Shown here: one piece after another, positions 9,002-20,641 of the stretch
Layout: each line of letters opens with the position of its first letter
Numbering within the stretch: position 1 is the stretch's first letter
Assembly (NCBI GenBank): GCA_005240065.1
Contig: SBBG01000068.1
Coordinates: forward strand, 1-44,139
DNA from: Gammaproteobacteria bacterium
GTDB lineage: Bacteria; Pseudomonadota; Gammaproteobacteria; Ga0077554; Ga007554
DNA length: 44,139 nucleotides
Reading direction: 5' to 3'
Program-made: the position numbers and the translations under genes
The notes under the pieces: model-generated
What the model was told of the DNA's origin: nothing
Seen by the model: only the letters and a program-made list of their open reading frames with translations
Databases searched by the model: none

Positions 9002-10296
9002 AAAAATTAGAAAACCCACCCCCCGCGCTCCGTGGCGCGCAATTCCGCCAGGCCGCCGGTCTGCTGGGTCTCATCATGCGCCATAGCGAAAAACCCGCCG
9101 ACAAGCACATGGAAACCTACTTTCGCCAGCAAAAGGCCATGGGCGTGCGTGACCGCGGCTTTGTCGCCGAGACGGTTTATGGCTGTTTGCGGCGCCGGCG
9201 CTTTCTGGAATACCTGGCAGGAGAGAACGCCTCCAGCGATACTTTGGTGGCCGTCTATTTGCTTGCCAGCCAAGGCTGGAGCGCGCGGGCGCTGACGGAC
9301 GCGGGTTTTGCCGGCGATGCCAACGGCCTGGTGGCGAGGACGCGTACCCTGGACAAGACCACCCTGCCTCTCGCGGTGCGCACCGACCTGCCGGACTGGC
9401 TGCTGGAACGACTGCTCGTCCAGCTCGGGGAAAGCGAAACCGTGACTCTGGCCGACGCCCTCAACCAGCCTGCCCCGCTCGATTTGCGCGTCAACACCCT
9501 CAAGGCGGACCGCGAGACGGTGGCACAGCACTTGGCCGGAGAGGGTTTTCCCGCTGAACCGACACCCTGGTCTCCGCTGGGCCTGCGGCGGCGCGAACGC
9601 CTGTCACTGTTCACCAGCGCCACGTTCAAGGCGGGCCTGTTCGAGGTGCAGGACGAGGGCAGCCAACTCCTGGGGCTGTTGCTGGAACCCAAGCGCCGCG
9701 AAATGGTCGTCGATTTCTGCGCCGGCGCCGGCGGCAAGACGCTGCACCTGGGTGCGTTGATGGCCAACAGCGGCACGCTGTACGCCTTAGACATCGCGCA
9801 AAAACGCCTGGAAGAACTCAAACCCCGTCTCAAACGAGCTGGCCTCGACACGGTGCGTGTCGTCGCTATCGCCCACGAGCGCGACGCCCGTGTACAGCGC
9901 CTCCACGGCAAGATCGACCGCGTGCTAGTCGACGCCCCGTGCAGCGGCACCGGTACCTTGCGCCGTAACCCCGACATCAAGTGGCGCACGATCAACCTGG
10001 AAGATATCACCGCCATCCAGCAACGCATTCTCATCGCCGCCGCCGCCCTGGTCAAACCCGGCGGGCGCCTGGTCTACGCCACATGCAGCCTGCTGCGCGA
10101 AGAAAACGAGGACATCGTACATGAATTTCTTGTCCGGCACCCGGCGTTTCGGGTGCTGCCCGCCGAGGAAATCATGGCGCGCCGCCACATCCAGATTCCC
10201 GGCGCCTATAGCGCGGACGGGGCGCTGCGTCTGTATCCACATCGCCATGGCACCGATGGGTTCTATGCCATTGCGCTGCAAAAAACCGCTTCTTGA
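8998..10296 (+). CDS. rRNA cytosine-C5-methyltransferase (RsmB/NOL1/NOP2/Sun family)
   Basis: [50 protein letters not shown]. Confidence 0.9.
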   Translation: MKKLENPPPALRGAQFRQAAGLLGLIMRHSEKPADKHMETYFRQQKAMGVRDRGFVAETVYGCLRRRRFLEYLAGENASSDTLVAVYLLASQGWSARALTDAGFAGDANGLVARTRTLDKTTLPLAVRTDLPDWLLERLLVQLGESETVTLADALNQPAPLDLRVNTLKADRETVAQHLAGEGFPAEPTPWSPLGLRRRERLSLFTSATFKAGLFEVQDEGSQLLGLLLEPKRREMVVDFCAGAGGKTLHLGALMANSGTLYALDIAQKRLEELKPRLKRAGLDTVRVVAIAHERDARVQRLHGKIDRVLVDAPCSGTGTLRRNPDIKWRTINLEDITAIQQRILIAAAALVKPGGRLVYATCSLLREENEDIVHEFLVRHPAFRVLPAEEIMARRHIQIPGAYSADGALRLYPHRHGTDGFYAIALQKTAS

Positions 10297-10376
10297 AAAA
10301 AATTTCATTAACAAACAATGTATTATAAAAATTCATTTATTTTCAAATAGTTATTTAATAACACGGGTGTGGATAA
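10297..10376. promoter_or_regulatory. AT-rich DNA plus DnaA box upstream of dnaA (candidate part of oriC or autoregulatory site)
   Basis: AT-rich 10297-10362 followed by a perfect inverted DnaA box TGTGGATAA at 10368-10376. Confidence 0.6.
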
Positions 10377-10522
10377 CTTTTCTCAACGGGTATACACTTG
10401 CCGCTCTTCATCGCTTTTCGGCCGGGACCGAATCAGCCCTTTCCTCGTGGGAATATCAGGGAGAAGGGCGCGTTTTTTTCACGCTGCCGGACATAACAAC
10501 GATGCTTTTAGGAGATTGGCCC

Positions 10523-11890
10523 GTGAATGCCTCATTATGGCAAGCCTGCCTGGAACGGCTGGAAAGGGAACTGACCCCGCAACAATTTAACACCTGGATA
10601 CGGCCGCTGCACGTTGTCGAGGAAGAATCATCGCTGCGCCTGCTGGCCCCCAATCAGTTCGTTTTGGACTGGGTGAACAACCGCTTCAGCGGCCAGATTA
10701 CCGATACCCTCGCCAAGTTCGACCAGGGAACGGGGACACCGCGCCTGATTCTGGAAATCGGCAGTTCAAAAACGGCCACGACTAAAACAATGTCCCCCGC
10801 CAGCAAACCCACCGCCCTGAAAAAGAGGCTGCACCCGACACCCAGAGAGGAAGCGGCGGAGATCGACCATGTCAGCAACCTGAAACCCGAATTCACCTTC
10901 GACGCCTTCGTCAACGGCAAATCCAACCAGTTGGCCCACGCTGCAGCATTGCAAGTCGCAGAGAACCCGGGTGGCGCTTATAACCCGTTGTTCATCTACG
11001 GCGGCGTCGGTCTGGGCAAAACCCACTTGATGCACGCCATCGGCAATCTGATCGTCGACAAGAAACCGAACGCCAAAATCGTCTACCTGCACTCGGAACA
11101 ATTCGTCGGCGATATGGTGAAAGCCCTGCAACACAATTCCATCGACGACTTCAAGCGCTATTACCGCTCGGTCGACGCCCTGCTAATCGACGACATCCAG
11201 TTCTTCGCCGGCAAGGATCGCTCCCAGGAAGAATTCTTCCATACCTTCAATTACCTTATGGAAGGCCAGCGGCAGATCATCATGACCTGTGACCGTTATC
11301 CAAAAGAGGTTGATGGCCTGGAGGAACGGCTCAAGTCGCGGTTCGGCTGGGGACTGACGGTCCACATCGAACCCCCGGAACTGGAAACCCGCGTTGCTAT
11401 TCTGATGAACAAGGCCATCCAGTCGGGCTATGAACTGTCCCGGGAGGTCGCTTTTTTCGTCGCCAAACGTATTCGTTCCAATGTCCGCGAGCTGGAAGGC
11501 GCGCTGCGCCGTGTCATCGCCAACGCCCGCTTTACCGGCGAGCCCATCACCCTGGAATTCACCAAGGAGGCGCTCAAAGATCTGCTGGCGGTACAAGAAA
11601 GACTGGTAACCATCGAAAACATTCAAAAAACCGTGGCAGAATACTACAAAGTGCGCGTTTCCGACCTGACCTCACCACGACGCTCACGGTCGGTGGCCCG
11701 CCCCCGCCAACTGGCCATGGCGCTCGCCAAGGAACTGACCAGGCACAGCCTGCCGGAGATCGGCAACGCCTTTGGTGGCCGGGATCATACCACCGTACTG
11801 CATGCCTGCAAGAAAGTAGTGGAATTACGGAGTAATGACAACCACCTCAACGAGGATTATTCAAACCTGTTGAGAACTCTGACAAGTTAA
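10523..11890 (+). CDS. dnaA: Chromosomal replication initiator protein DnaA
   Basis: [29 protein letters not shown]..., [63 protein letters not shown] start with SD AGGAGA at 10510; the supplied longer ORF start is unlikely. Confidence 0.95.
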   Translation: MNASLWQACLERLERELTPQQFNTWIRPLHVVEEESSLRLLAPNQFVLDWVNNRFSGQITDTLAKFDQGTGTPRLILEIGSSKTATTKTMSPASKPTALKKRLHPTPREEAAEIDHVSNLKPEFTFDAFVNGKSNQLAHAAALQVAENPGGAYNPLFIYGGVGLGKTHLMHAIGNLIVDKKPNAKIVYLHSEQFVGDMVKALQHNSIDDFKRYYRSVDALLIDDIQFFAGKDRSQEEFFHTFNYLMEGQRQIIMTCDRYPKEVDGLEERLKSRFGWGLTVHIEPPELETRVAILMNKAIQSGYELSREVAFFVAKRIRSNVRELEGALRRVIANARFTGEPITLEFTKEALKDLLAVQERLVTIENIQKTVAEYYKVRVSDLTSPRRSRSVARPRQLAMALAKELTRHSLPEIGNAFGGRDHTTVLHACKKVVELRSNDNHLNEDYSNLLRTLTS

Positions 11891-12101
11891 CGTGAGAAAG
11901 CTGTGGATAATTTCGTTAATTTCTCGGAAATCAAAGTTATTCACAATCGTTCCACAGCATCAAAGACCTTTTCCACGGTATTTAATGACATAGTTTTAAT
12001 ATTATTAACATATTGACTATAAATAAAATTTAAGAGTAATTCAGGAAAATACAAGGCCTAGTTATAATAATAACTAGATAATATTCTCTTAGGTAAATAT
12101 T
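11891..12101. promoter_or_regulatory. Candidate oriC: dnaA-dnaN intergenic region with DnaA boxes and AT-rich stretch
   Basis: TGTGGATAA (11902-11910), TTATTCACA (11937-11945), AT-rich 11980-12095 including the palindrome CTAGTTAT-AATA-ATAACTAG (12058-12077). Confidence 0.65.
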
Positions 12102-13202
12102 ATGAAAATCACAATCCAGCGCGAAAACCTGCTCAAACCCCTGCAACTGGTATGTGGTGTCGTGGAACGCAAACAAACACTGCCAATTCTTTCCAATATT
12201 CTGGTTCGGGCAGGCAAACAGGGATTGTCGCTCACGGCAACCGACCTGGAAATCGAAATGGTGACGAACACACCTTTTGACGGTTCGTCCGCCGCTGAAA
12301 CCACCTTGCCCGCCCGCAAATTCCTGGATATCTGCCGCACTTTACCTGAACAGGCGCAAATCGATCTGACGATCGACGGCGAGCGCGCTGTAATTCGTTC
12401 CGGCAAGAGCCGTTTCACCTTGGCAACACTGCCGGCCAGCGATTTCCCCAATATTGGCTCTTTTCAGGAAATCGCCGGGTTTTCCATTGCCCAGAACACG
12501 CTAAAAAGGCTCATAGACCGCACCCACTTTGCGATGGCGCAGCAAGATATCCGTTACTATCTGAACGGCCTGCTGCTGGAACTATCACCAGGCCGGGTGC
12601 GCGCGGTTGCCACCGACGGCCATCGCCTGGCTCTTTGTGACGCTTCGGCCGAAGTTGAAATCAACGAAACCTTGCAAATCATCGTACCGCGCAAAGGCGT
12701 ACACGAACTGACGCGTCTGCTCGAAGACAGCGATCGGCCAGTGCGGATACATCTGGGCTCAAACCACATCCGGCTCTCGTCTCCAGATATGAGTTTCACC
12801 TCCAAGCTGATTGATGGACGTTTTCCCGACTATCAGCGTGTAGTGCCTGAAGGCGGGGACAAGATCGTCATCGCCGACAAGGAAACGCTCAAGCAGGCAC
12901 TGATTCGCGCCTCGATTCTGTCGAACGAGAAATACCGTAGTGTCCGTTTTCTGTTCACCGAAGGAAAACTGCGCATCTTCGCCCACAATCCGGAACAGGA
13001 AGAAGCCGAGGAGGAAGTGGCAGTCGATTACAGTGGCGAAAAACTGGAAATTGGCTTCAACGTTAATTACGTTGTCGATGCGCTTTCCGCCGTGACCACG
13101 CCGCAAGTACGACTGATATTGTCGGATGCCAATAGCTGCTGTCTCATCCAGGCGGCGGATGGAGAAAATTGCAAATATGTCGTGATGCCGATGCGGCTGT
13201 GA
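12102..13202 (+). CDS. dnaN: DNA polymerase III beta subunit (sliding clamp)
   Basis: MKITIQRENLLKPLQLVCGVVERKQTLPILSNIL..., C-terminal YVVMPMRL. Confidence 0.97.
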   Translation: MKITIQRENLLKPLQLVCGVVERKQTLPILSNILVRAGKQGLSLTATDLEIEMVTNTPFDGSSAAETTLPARKFLDICRTLPEQAQIDLTIDGERAVIRSGKSRFTLATLPASDFPNIGSFQEIAGFSIAQNTLKRLIDRTHFAMAQQDIRYYLNGLLLELSPGRVRAVATDGHRLALCDASAEVEINETLQIIVPRKGVHELTRLLEDSDRPVRIHLGSNHIRLSSPDMSFTSKLIDGRFPDYQRVVPEGGDKIVIADKETLKQALIRASILSNEKYRSVRFLFTEGKLRIFAHNPEQEEAEEEVAVDYSGEKLEIGFNVNYVVDALSAVTTPQVRLILSDANSCCLIQAADGENCKYVVMPMRL

Positions 13203-13226
13203 TCCACGACTCACGCCTTTGCCTCT

Positions 13227-14312
13227 ATGGCATTAACTCATCTGCATATACAAAACATCCGCAACATTGCCGAGGCACGGATTGAACTGGCCCCTTACCT
13301 GAATGTCATCTGCGGTCTGAATGCCAGCGGTAAAACTAGTCTGCTGGAAGCCATTTATCTGTTGGGACGAGCAAAGTCCTTTCGTTCCGCCCAACTCCAG
13401 AAAGTGATCAGCCGGGGCGCCAGCGGTTTGACGGTTTTTGGTCAGATTGCGGGCGAGAAAGAGCAGTGTATCCCGGTGGGAATCGCGTGGTCGGCAGACA
13501 AGATACGCATGAAGGTGGCAGGACAGCCTGTTACCCGTACTTCTGACCTTGCCGGTCATCTACCCCTATTGTTAATTACTCCCGATAGCCACAAGATACT
13601 CAGCCTTGCTCCAAGGCTGCGCCGCCGTTTCATGGATTGGGGAGTGTTCCACGTGGAACATGATTTCATGGCGGTATGGAGCCGATATTGCCGCGCACTA
13701 CGACAACGCAATGCCTCGTTACGTTTGGCGGCCCGCCAGATGCCGGAAAATGTGTGGGATAAGGTACTGGCGGAAAACGCACAACAGATAGATCAGTTTC
13801 GACGCAATTATCTGCGCGGTTTCTTGCCCCTGTTGGCCGGGTTTGTCGAGAAACTGCTACAAAGAAATGATATTTCGTTGCGTTACCTTCCTGGGTGGGC
13901 ACAAGACGAGGACTACCACGAATCCCTTACCCGTTTGCTGGAGCGGGATCGCTCTCTTGGTTACACCAGTAAAGGGCCTCATCGTGCCGATGTAATTGTC
14001 GAGGTGGACGGTCGACCGGCCCATGAACACACCTCTGGAGGACAACAAAAATTATTGATGTGCGCCATGTACCTGGCTCAGGCCGCGCTGCTGAAGAACC
14101 GTACCTCCCGCCAGTGTCTGATTCTGATTGATGATTTGCCTGCGGAACTGGATACGAGGCATCGCGCCAGGCTGATGGATTTGTTATGCGAGTCCGGTGC
14201 ACAGGTCATCGTTACGGCCACTGACAAGGACTTAATTGAGATTCCGCAAGCAGCCGGGTACAGATTGTTCCACGTGGAACAGGGCGTATTTAACGAGCAA
14301 GAATATCTTTAA
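13227..14312 (+). CDS. recF: DNA replication and repair protein RecF
   Basis: MALTHLHIQNIRNIAEARIELAPYLNVICGLNASGKTSLLEAIYLLGRAKSFR; TSGGQQKLLMCAMYLAQA; LILIDDLPAELD. Confidence 0.96.
   Translation: MALTHLHIQNIRNIAEARIELAPYLNVICGLNASGKTSLLEAIYLLGRAKSFRSAQLQKVISRGASGLTVFGQIAGEKEQCIPVGIAWSADKIRMKVAGQPVTRTSDLAGHLPLLLITPDSHKILSLAPRLRRRFMDWGVFHVEHDFMAVWSRYCRALRQRNASLRLAARQMPENVWDKVLAENAQQIDQFRRNYLRGFLPLLAGFVEKLLQRNDISLRYLPGWAQDEDYHESLTRLLERDRSLGYTSKGPHRADVIVEVDGRPAHEHTSGGQQKLLMCAMYLAQAALLKNRTSRQCLILIDDLPAELDTRHRARLMDLLCESGAQVIVTATDKDLIEIPQAAGYRLFHVEQGVFNEQEYL
13645..13660. promoter_or_regulatory. parS-type ParB site 1 (intragenic, recF)
   Basis: TGTTCCACGTGGAACA, perfect 16-bp palindrome of the chromosomal parS type. 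Confidence 0.85.
14266..14281. promoter_or_regulatory. parS-type ParB site 2 (intragenic, recF)
   Basis: TGTTCCACGTGGAACA, identical to site 1. Confidence 0.85.
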
Positions 14313-14322
14313 ATTCCAATAA

Positions 14323-16782
<2,460 letters not shown>

Positions 16783-16828
16783 GGAAAAACTATATATTAT
16801 TATTTTTTAAATAAATAATATTAAATCA

Positions 16829-16851
16829 TCGTCTAATGGACGAGGTTTTTT
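16829..16851 (+). terminator. gyrB intrinsic terminator
   Basis: TCGTC-TAATG-GACGA followed by GGTTTTTT, 47 nt after the gyrB stop. Confidence 0.65.
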
Positions 16852-16910
16852 CGCGTCAATTTTTTGAATTTTCCTTGAACTTTTGCAAGAACACCCCATC
16901 TAATTGAAAG

Positions 16911-17038
16911 AGTGCGATCATGTTGCACTTTGTCCGTCCCACCCCCTCCCGGGACGGCAACCCCTGTACCCGGTTTCCCCAAGCCGGGTATTCTTGACCC
17001 CGGTCTCTCTCCCCCCTTTTTGAGACCGGGGTTTTTTT
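16911..17038 (+). ncRNA. Candidate structured small RNA between gyrB and engB
   Basis: Possible promoter TTGAAC(16875)-18 nt-TCTAAT(16899). Hairpins AGTGC/GCACT (16911-16929), CCGTCCC/GGGACGG (16934-16957), TACCCGG/CCGGGTA (16967-16990), then terminator stem CCCCGGTCTC/GAGACCGGGG plus T7. Lies downstream of a separate gyrB terminator. Confidence 0.5.
16998..17038 (+). terminator. Strong intrinsic terminator with C-rich loop
   Basis: CCCCGGTCTC (16998-17007) / GAGACCGGGG (17022-17031) perfect 10-bp stem followed by TTTTTTT on the + strand. Confidence 0.9.
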
Positions 17039-17055
17039 ATCCCAAAAACAGTAAG

Positions 17056-17670
17056 CTATACCAGCCACTCGTCGAGCTTGGCATGGGCCTCTTCGATGCC
17101 CTTTCCTTGCAGCGCTGAAAAGAGTTGCACGGTAGGCGGTACAGCCTGCTGTTCCGTATAGATCTTGTTCAAGGCATGACGGACTTGTTGCAGAGTTGCA
17201 GCAGCGGCGCTCTTGCTCAGTTTATCGGCCTTGGTCAGGAGGAGGTGAGCAGGCAAACCGGCGTTGCGGCACAGTTCCAGCGTTTGCCAGTCGAAATCGG
17301 TGAGAGGATGGCGGATGTCCATCACGATAACTAAGCCTTTCAATGCTTGGCGATGGCGAAGATAGCGTTCCATGACATGCTGCCAATGCTGCCTCATGCT
17401 GTGCGCCACCTTGGCATAGCCATAGCCGGGTAGATCCACCAGGCGGCGCTGTTCATCGAGGGTGAAGAAATTGATTTGCTGGGTGCGGCCTGGAATCTTG
17501 CTGACGCGGGCCAGCGAGGACTGGCCAGTAATCTTGTTGATGGCGCTGGATTTGCCGGCATTGGAGCGGCCAGCAAAGGCGACTTCCTGGCCGGTGTCGG
17601 GGGGGAACTGGGACGGGGCATGCGCGCCCAGGGCGAAAACTGCACGCCGGTAGAGAGGATTTAAAACCAC
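17056..17670 (-). CDS. engB: Ribosome biogenesis GTP-binding protein YihA/YsxC/EngB
   Basis: GQEVAFAGRSNAGKSSAINKIT, GRTQQINFF, RLVDLPGYGYAKV, LLTKADKLS. Confidence 0.95.
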   Translation of the reverse strand: MVLNPLYRRAVFALGAHAPSQFPPDTGQEVAFAGRSNAGKSSAINKITGQSSLARVSKIPGRTQQINFFTLDEQRRLVDLPGYGYAKVAHSMRQHWQHVMERYLRHRQALKGLVIVMDIRHPLTDFDWQTLELCRNAGLPAHLLLTKADKLSKSAAAATLQQVRHALNKIYTEQQAVPPTVQLFSALQGKGIEEAHAKLDEWLV

Positions 17671-17682
17671 TTGGAGATATTC

Positions 17683-18174
17683 TTATTTTTTTCCCGGTCC
17701 GAAGATATAACGCGATAGGGTAGCCTCCGTCTCACTGACACGGCGTACCAGGTGGTCCAGGCTGATGATGGCGTGTTCCAGCAGGTTTACCGCGATGTAG
17801 GGATGCTCGACGCGCAGGCGCTGATACTTCCGGCGCGGCAGTTTGAGAAGCTGGGTATCGTCGGTGGTGGCGACGATGCGTAGTAGGCGCGGCAGGCGAT
17901 CGAAAAACGACATCTCGCCCATCAGCTCGCCCTCAGTCATGCGTCCGACCTCGACCACCTGGGTGCCGTCGTCATGAAGCAGGGCGACCTCGCCCTTGAC
18001 GACGAAGTACAGCGCCTCGCCGACCTCGCCGATATTGGCGATCACGGCATCCTTTTCATAGCTGACGTGCTCGGTGTAGTCGAGCAGCGTTTCCACCTCT
18101 TTGATGGTGAGTGACTCGCACAGGTATTGCTGGTTGAGGAATTGGGTGAGATTGATCTTTTCTTTCGGGGACAT
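17683..18174 (-). CDS. Cyclic nucleotide-binding domain protein (Crp/PKA-R-like sensor, no HTH)
   Basis: EKDAVIANIGEVGEALYFVVKGEVALLHDDGTQVVEVGRMTEGELMGEMSFFDRLPRLLRIVATTDDTQLLKL. Confidence 0.85.
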   Translation of the reverse strand: MSPKEKINLTQFLNQQYLCESLTIKEVETLLDYTEHVSYEKDAVIANIGEVGEALYFVVKGEVALLHDDGTQVVEVGRMTEGELMGEMSFFDRLPRLLRIVATTDDTQLLKLPRRKYQRLRVEHPYIAVNLLEHAIISLDHLVRRVSETEATLSRYIFGPGKK

Positions 18175-18277
18175 GGTAAACACTCCTTGAGCAGTATGGT
18201 CTATAGCATAGCAAGTATTGCTTTACCGCGCTAAGTTGCATAGGCTAGGTTTCTTGATGAAAAAGAAAGGAAGTTCT

Positions 18278-18904
18278 ATGAGGTATCTGAAGAAGGTGTT
18301 GTTCCTGCTGCTGATGGCGCCGTTGGTGGCTTCGGCAGGGCTGTTTTCTCCCTCCTTCGAGGAAGGTGTCGCCTATCAGGTGATCATCCCCGAACAACCC
18401 ACCGCCAGCGGCGAAAAAGTGGAGGTGCTGGAGTTGTTTTCCTACGCCTGCCCCCACTGTCACCGTTTCGAGCCGTTTATCGAGCGCTGGCTCAAGACCA
18501 AACCGGAAAACGTCAAATTTGTGCGCCTGCCGGTGATTTTCCGCGATGAGTGGGCAATCTATGCCAAAACTTATTATGCGGCGGAGGCGTTGGGTGTGGT
18601 GGACAGGATCCACGGTCCGTTGTTCAGTGCCATTCACTCGCAAAAGCGCAGATTGTCCGACGAGCCATCAATGGCGGCTTTCTTCGCCGAGCATGGTGTC
18701 AGTAACGCCGATTTCAAAAAGGTTTTCAATTCCTTCGCCGTGGATAGCAAGGTGCGGCGAGCCAAGGAGCTGACGCGACGTTATGGCATCAACTCCACAC
18801 CGTCCATCGTGGTCAACGGTAAATATCGCGTCGATGGTCAGATGGCGGGCGGCCTCAATGACCGGATGCTGCAAATCGTCGATTATCTGGTGGCTAAAAA
18901 CTGA
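18278..18904 (+). CDS. dsbA: Thiol:disulfide interchange protein DsbA
   Basis: Signal peptide (MRYLKKVLFLLLMAPLVASA), active site FSYACPHCHRFEPF, GINSTPSIVVNGKYRVDG. Start could also be 18257. Confidence 0.92.
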   Translation: MRYLKKVLFLLLMAPLVASAGLFSPSFEEGVAYQVIIPEQPTASGEKVEVLELFSYACPHCHRFEPFIERWLKTKPENVKFVRLPVIFRDEWAIYAKTYYAAEALGVVDRIHGPLFSAIHSQKRRLSDEPSMAAFFAEHGVSNADFKKVFNSFAVDSKVRRAKELTRRYGINSTPSIVVNGKYRVDGQMAGGLNDRMLQIVDYLVAKN

Positions 18905-18925
18905 CCGGGTAATGCCGCTATTTTT

Positions 18926-18982
18926 GTAGGGTGCGCCTCACGCACCACATAAAATATGAATGGTGCGCACGGCGCACCCTAC
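18926..18982. repeat. REP-like palindromic repeat (GTAGGGTGCGC...GCGCACCCTAC)
   Basis: GTAGGGTGCGCCTCACGCACCA...TGGTGCGCACGGCGCACCCTAC; a related copy ends at 155. Confidence 0.75.
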
Positions 18983-19009
18983 ATAGTAGGGATAGTACCG
19001 AAAGCCCTA

Positions 19010-20641
19010 ATGAAAGCCGCCGAACTCTTCATAAAATGCCTGGAAAACGAGGGCGTGGAATTCATCTTCGGCATCCCCGGCGAGGAAAATCTGGCGGTGA
19101 TGGATGCCCTGCTGGGTTCATCCATCAACTTCGTCACCACCCGCCACGAGCAGGGCGCGGCGTTCATGGCCGATGTCTATGGGCGTTTGACGCAGCGTGC
19201 CGGAGTATGTCTGTCCACCTTGGGGCCGGGGGCGACGAACCTGATTACCGGCGTGGCGGACGCCAACATGGATCACGCGCCGGTGGTGGCGATTGCGGGG
19301 CAGGCGGGCACCTACCGCCTGCACAAGGAATCGCACCAGGTGCTCGATCTGGAGAATATCTTCGAGCCGATCACCAAATATTCCACGCGGCTACTCACGC
19401 CCAACACCATCCCCGAGGTGGTGCGCAAGGCGTTCAAGCAGGCGCAGATGGAAAAATCCGGCGCGTCGTTCATCGAGTTTCCCGAAAATCTCGCCGAAAT
19501 GCCCATCGAGGCCACGCCGCTGCGTTCGCAATATCCCACCCCGCCCGAACCGCCCGCCGAGCGGGTGCGGCGCGCTGCCGAAATCATTTCCAGCGCGCGT
19601 AACCCGATCATTCTGGCCGGCAATGGCGTGATCCGCGCTCAGGCTTCCGCACAGCTTGCCGCGTTCGCCGGCAAGCTCAACATCCCGGTCACCAACACCT
19701 TCATGGCCAAGGGCGTGATGCCCTTCAAGCATCCCATGGCGCTGGGCAGTGCCGGTTTGCAGGCGCATGATTACGCCAATTTCGGTTTCGACCAGGCCGA
19801 CGTCATCATTTGCGTCGGCTATGATCTGGTCGAGTATCACCCCTACCTGTGGCACCCGACGCGCGACCGTGAGATCATCCATATCGACATGTCGCCCGCC
19901 GAGGTGGATGCCCATTATGTCGTCGAGGCTGGCGTGATCGGCGATATCGGCATCACCCTCGACCGCATCGCGGAACTGGCCGCGCCGCACCAAGGGCACC
20001 GTCTGCGCCCGTTGCGCGATGCGTTGATCGAGGAAATGAACCTGCATCGCGCAGACCAGGGTTTTCCCGTCAAGCCGCAAAAGATCATCTGGGATCTGCG
20101 CACTGCGCTGGGGCTGGAGGATATCGTCATTTGCGATGTCGGCGCGCATAAGATGTGGATGGCGCGCATGTTCCGCTGCGAATATCCCAACACCTGCATC
20201 ATCTCCAACGGCTTCGCCAGCATGGGCATCGCCGTGCCGGGGGCTATCGCCGCCAAGCTCGCCTATCCTGAACGCAAGATCGTGGCGGTGACCGGCGACG
20301 CCGGATTCCTGATGAACTCGCAGGAAATCGAGACCGCGATGCGCATGAACACGCCGATCGTGATCCTGATCTGGAACGATTGCGGCTATGGCCTGATCGA
20401 ATGGAAGCAGATGAAGACCTATGGACGCGCCGCCCACGTCAAATTCAACAACCCGGATTTCGTCAAATACGCCGAATCGTTCGGCGCCAAGGGCTATCGC
20501 GTGGAAAAGGCCGGAGATCTGCTGCCGATCTTGAAAATCGCCATCGCCGACAGTACTGTAAGCATCATCGACTGCCCGGTGGATTACACTGAAAACCTCA
20601 AACTCACCGAAAAACTCGGGGAAATGATTTTTCAACTATGA
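19010..20641 (+). CDS. ThDP-dependent acetolactate-synthase-like enzyme (large/catabolic type)
   Basis: AELFIKCLENEGVEFIFGIPGEENLAVMDALL...RHEQGAAFMADVYGRLTQRAGVCLSTLGPGATNLITGVADANMDHAPVVAIAGQ; VTGDAGFLMNSQEIETAMR. No ilvN/H small subunit adjacent. Confidence 0.88.
   Translation: MKAAELFIKCLENEGVEFIFGIPGEENLAVMDALLGSSINFVTTRHEQGAAFMADVYGRLTQRAGVCLSTLGPGATNLITGVADANMDHAPVVAIAGQAGTYRLHKESHQVLDLENIFEPITKYSTRLLTPNTIPEVVRKAFKQAQMEKSGASFIEFPENLAEMPIEATPLRSQYPTPPEPPAERVRRAAEIISSARNPIILAGNGVIRAQASAQLAAFAGKLNIPVTNTFMAKGVMPFKHPMALGSAGLQAHDYANFGFDQADVIICVGYDLVEYHPYLWHPTRDREIIHIDMSPAEVDAHYVVEAGVIGDIGITLDRIAELAAPHQGHRLRPLRDALIEEMNLHRADQGFPVKPQKIIWDLRTALGLEDIVICDVGAHKMWMARMFRCEYPNTCIISNGFASMGIAVPGAIAAKLAYPERKIVAVTGDAGFLMNSQEIETAMRMNTPIVILIWNDCGYGLIEWKQMKTYGRAAHVKFNNPDFVKYAESFGAKGYRVEKAGDLLPILKIAIADSTVSIIDCPVDYTENLKLTEKLGEMIFQL

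Noticed and set aside
11946-11990. Additional DnaA boxes (CGTTCCACA, TTTTCCACG)
   Set aside because: Two or more mismatches from TTATNCACA; too weak to call.
19391-20635. 414-aa minus ORF antisense to the acetolactate-synthase-like gene
   Set aside because: Mirror frame; the sense strand has clear ThDP-enzyme motifs.
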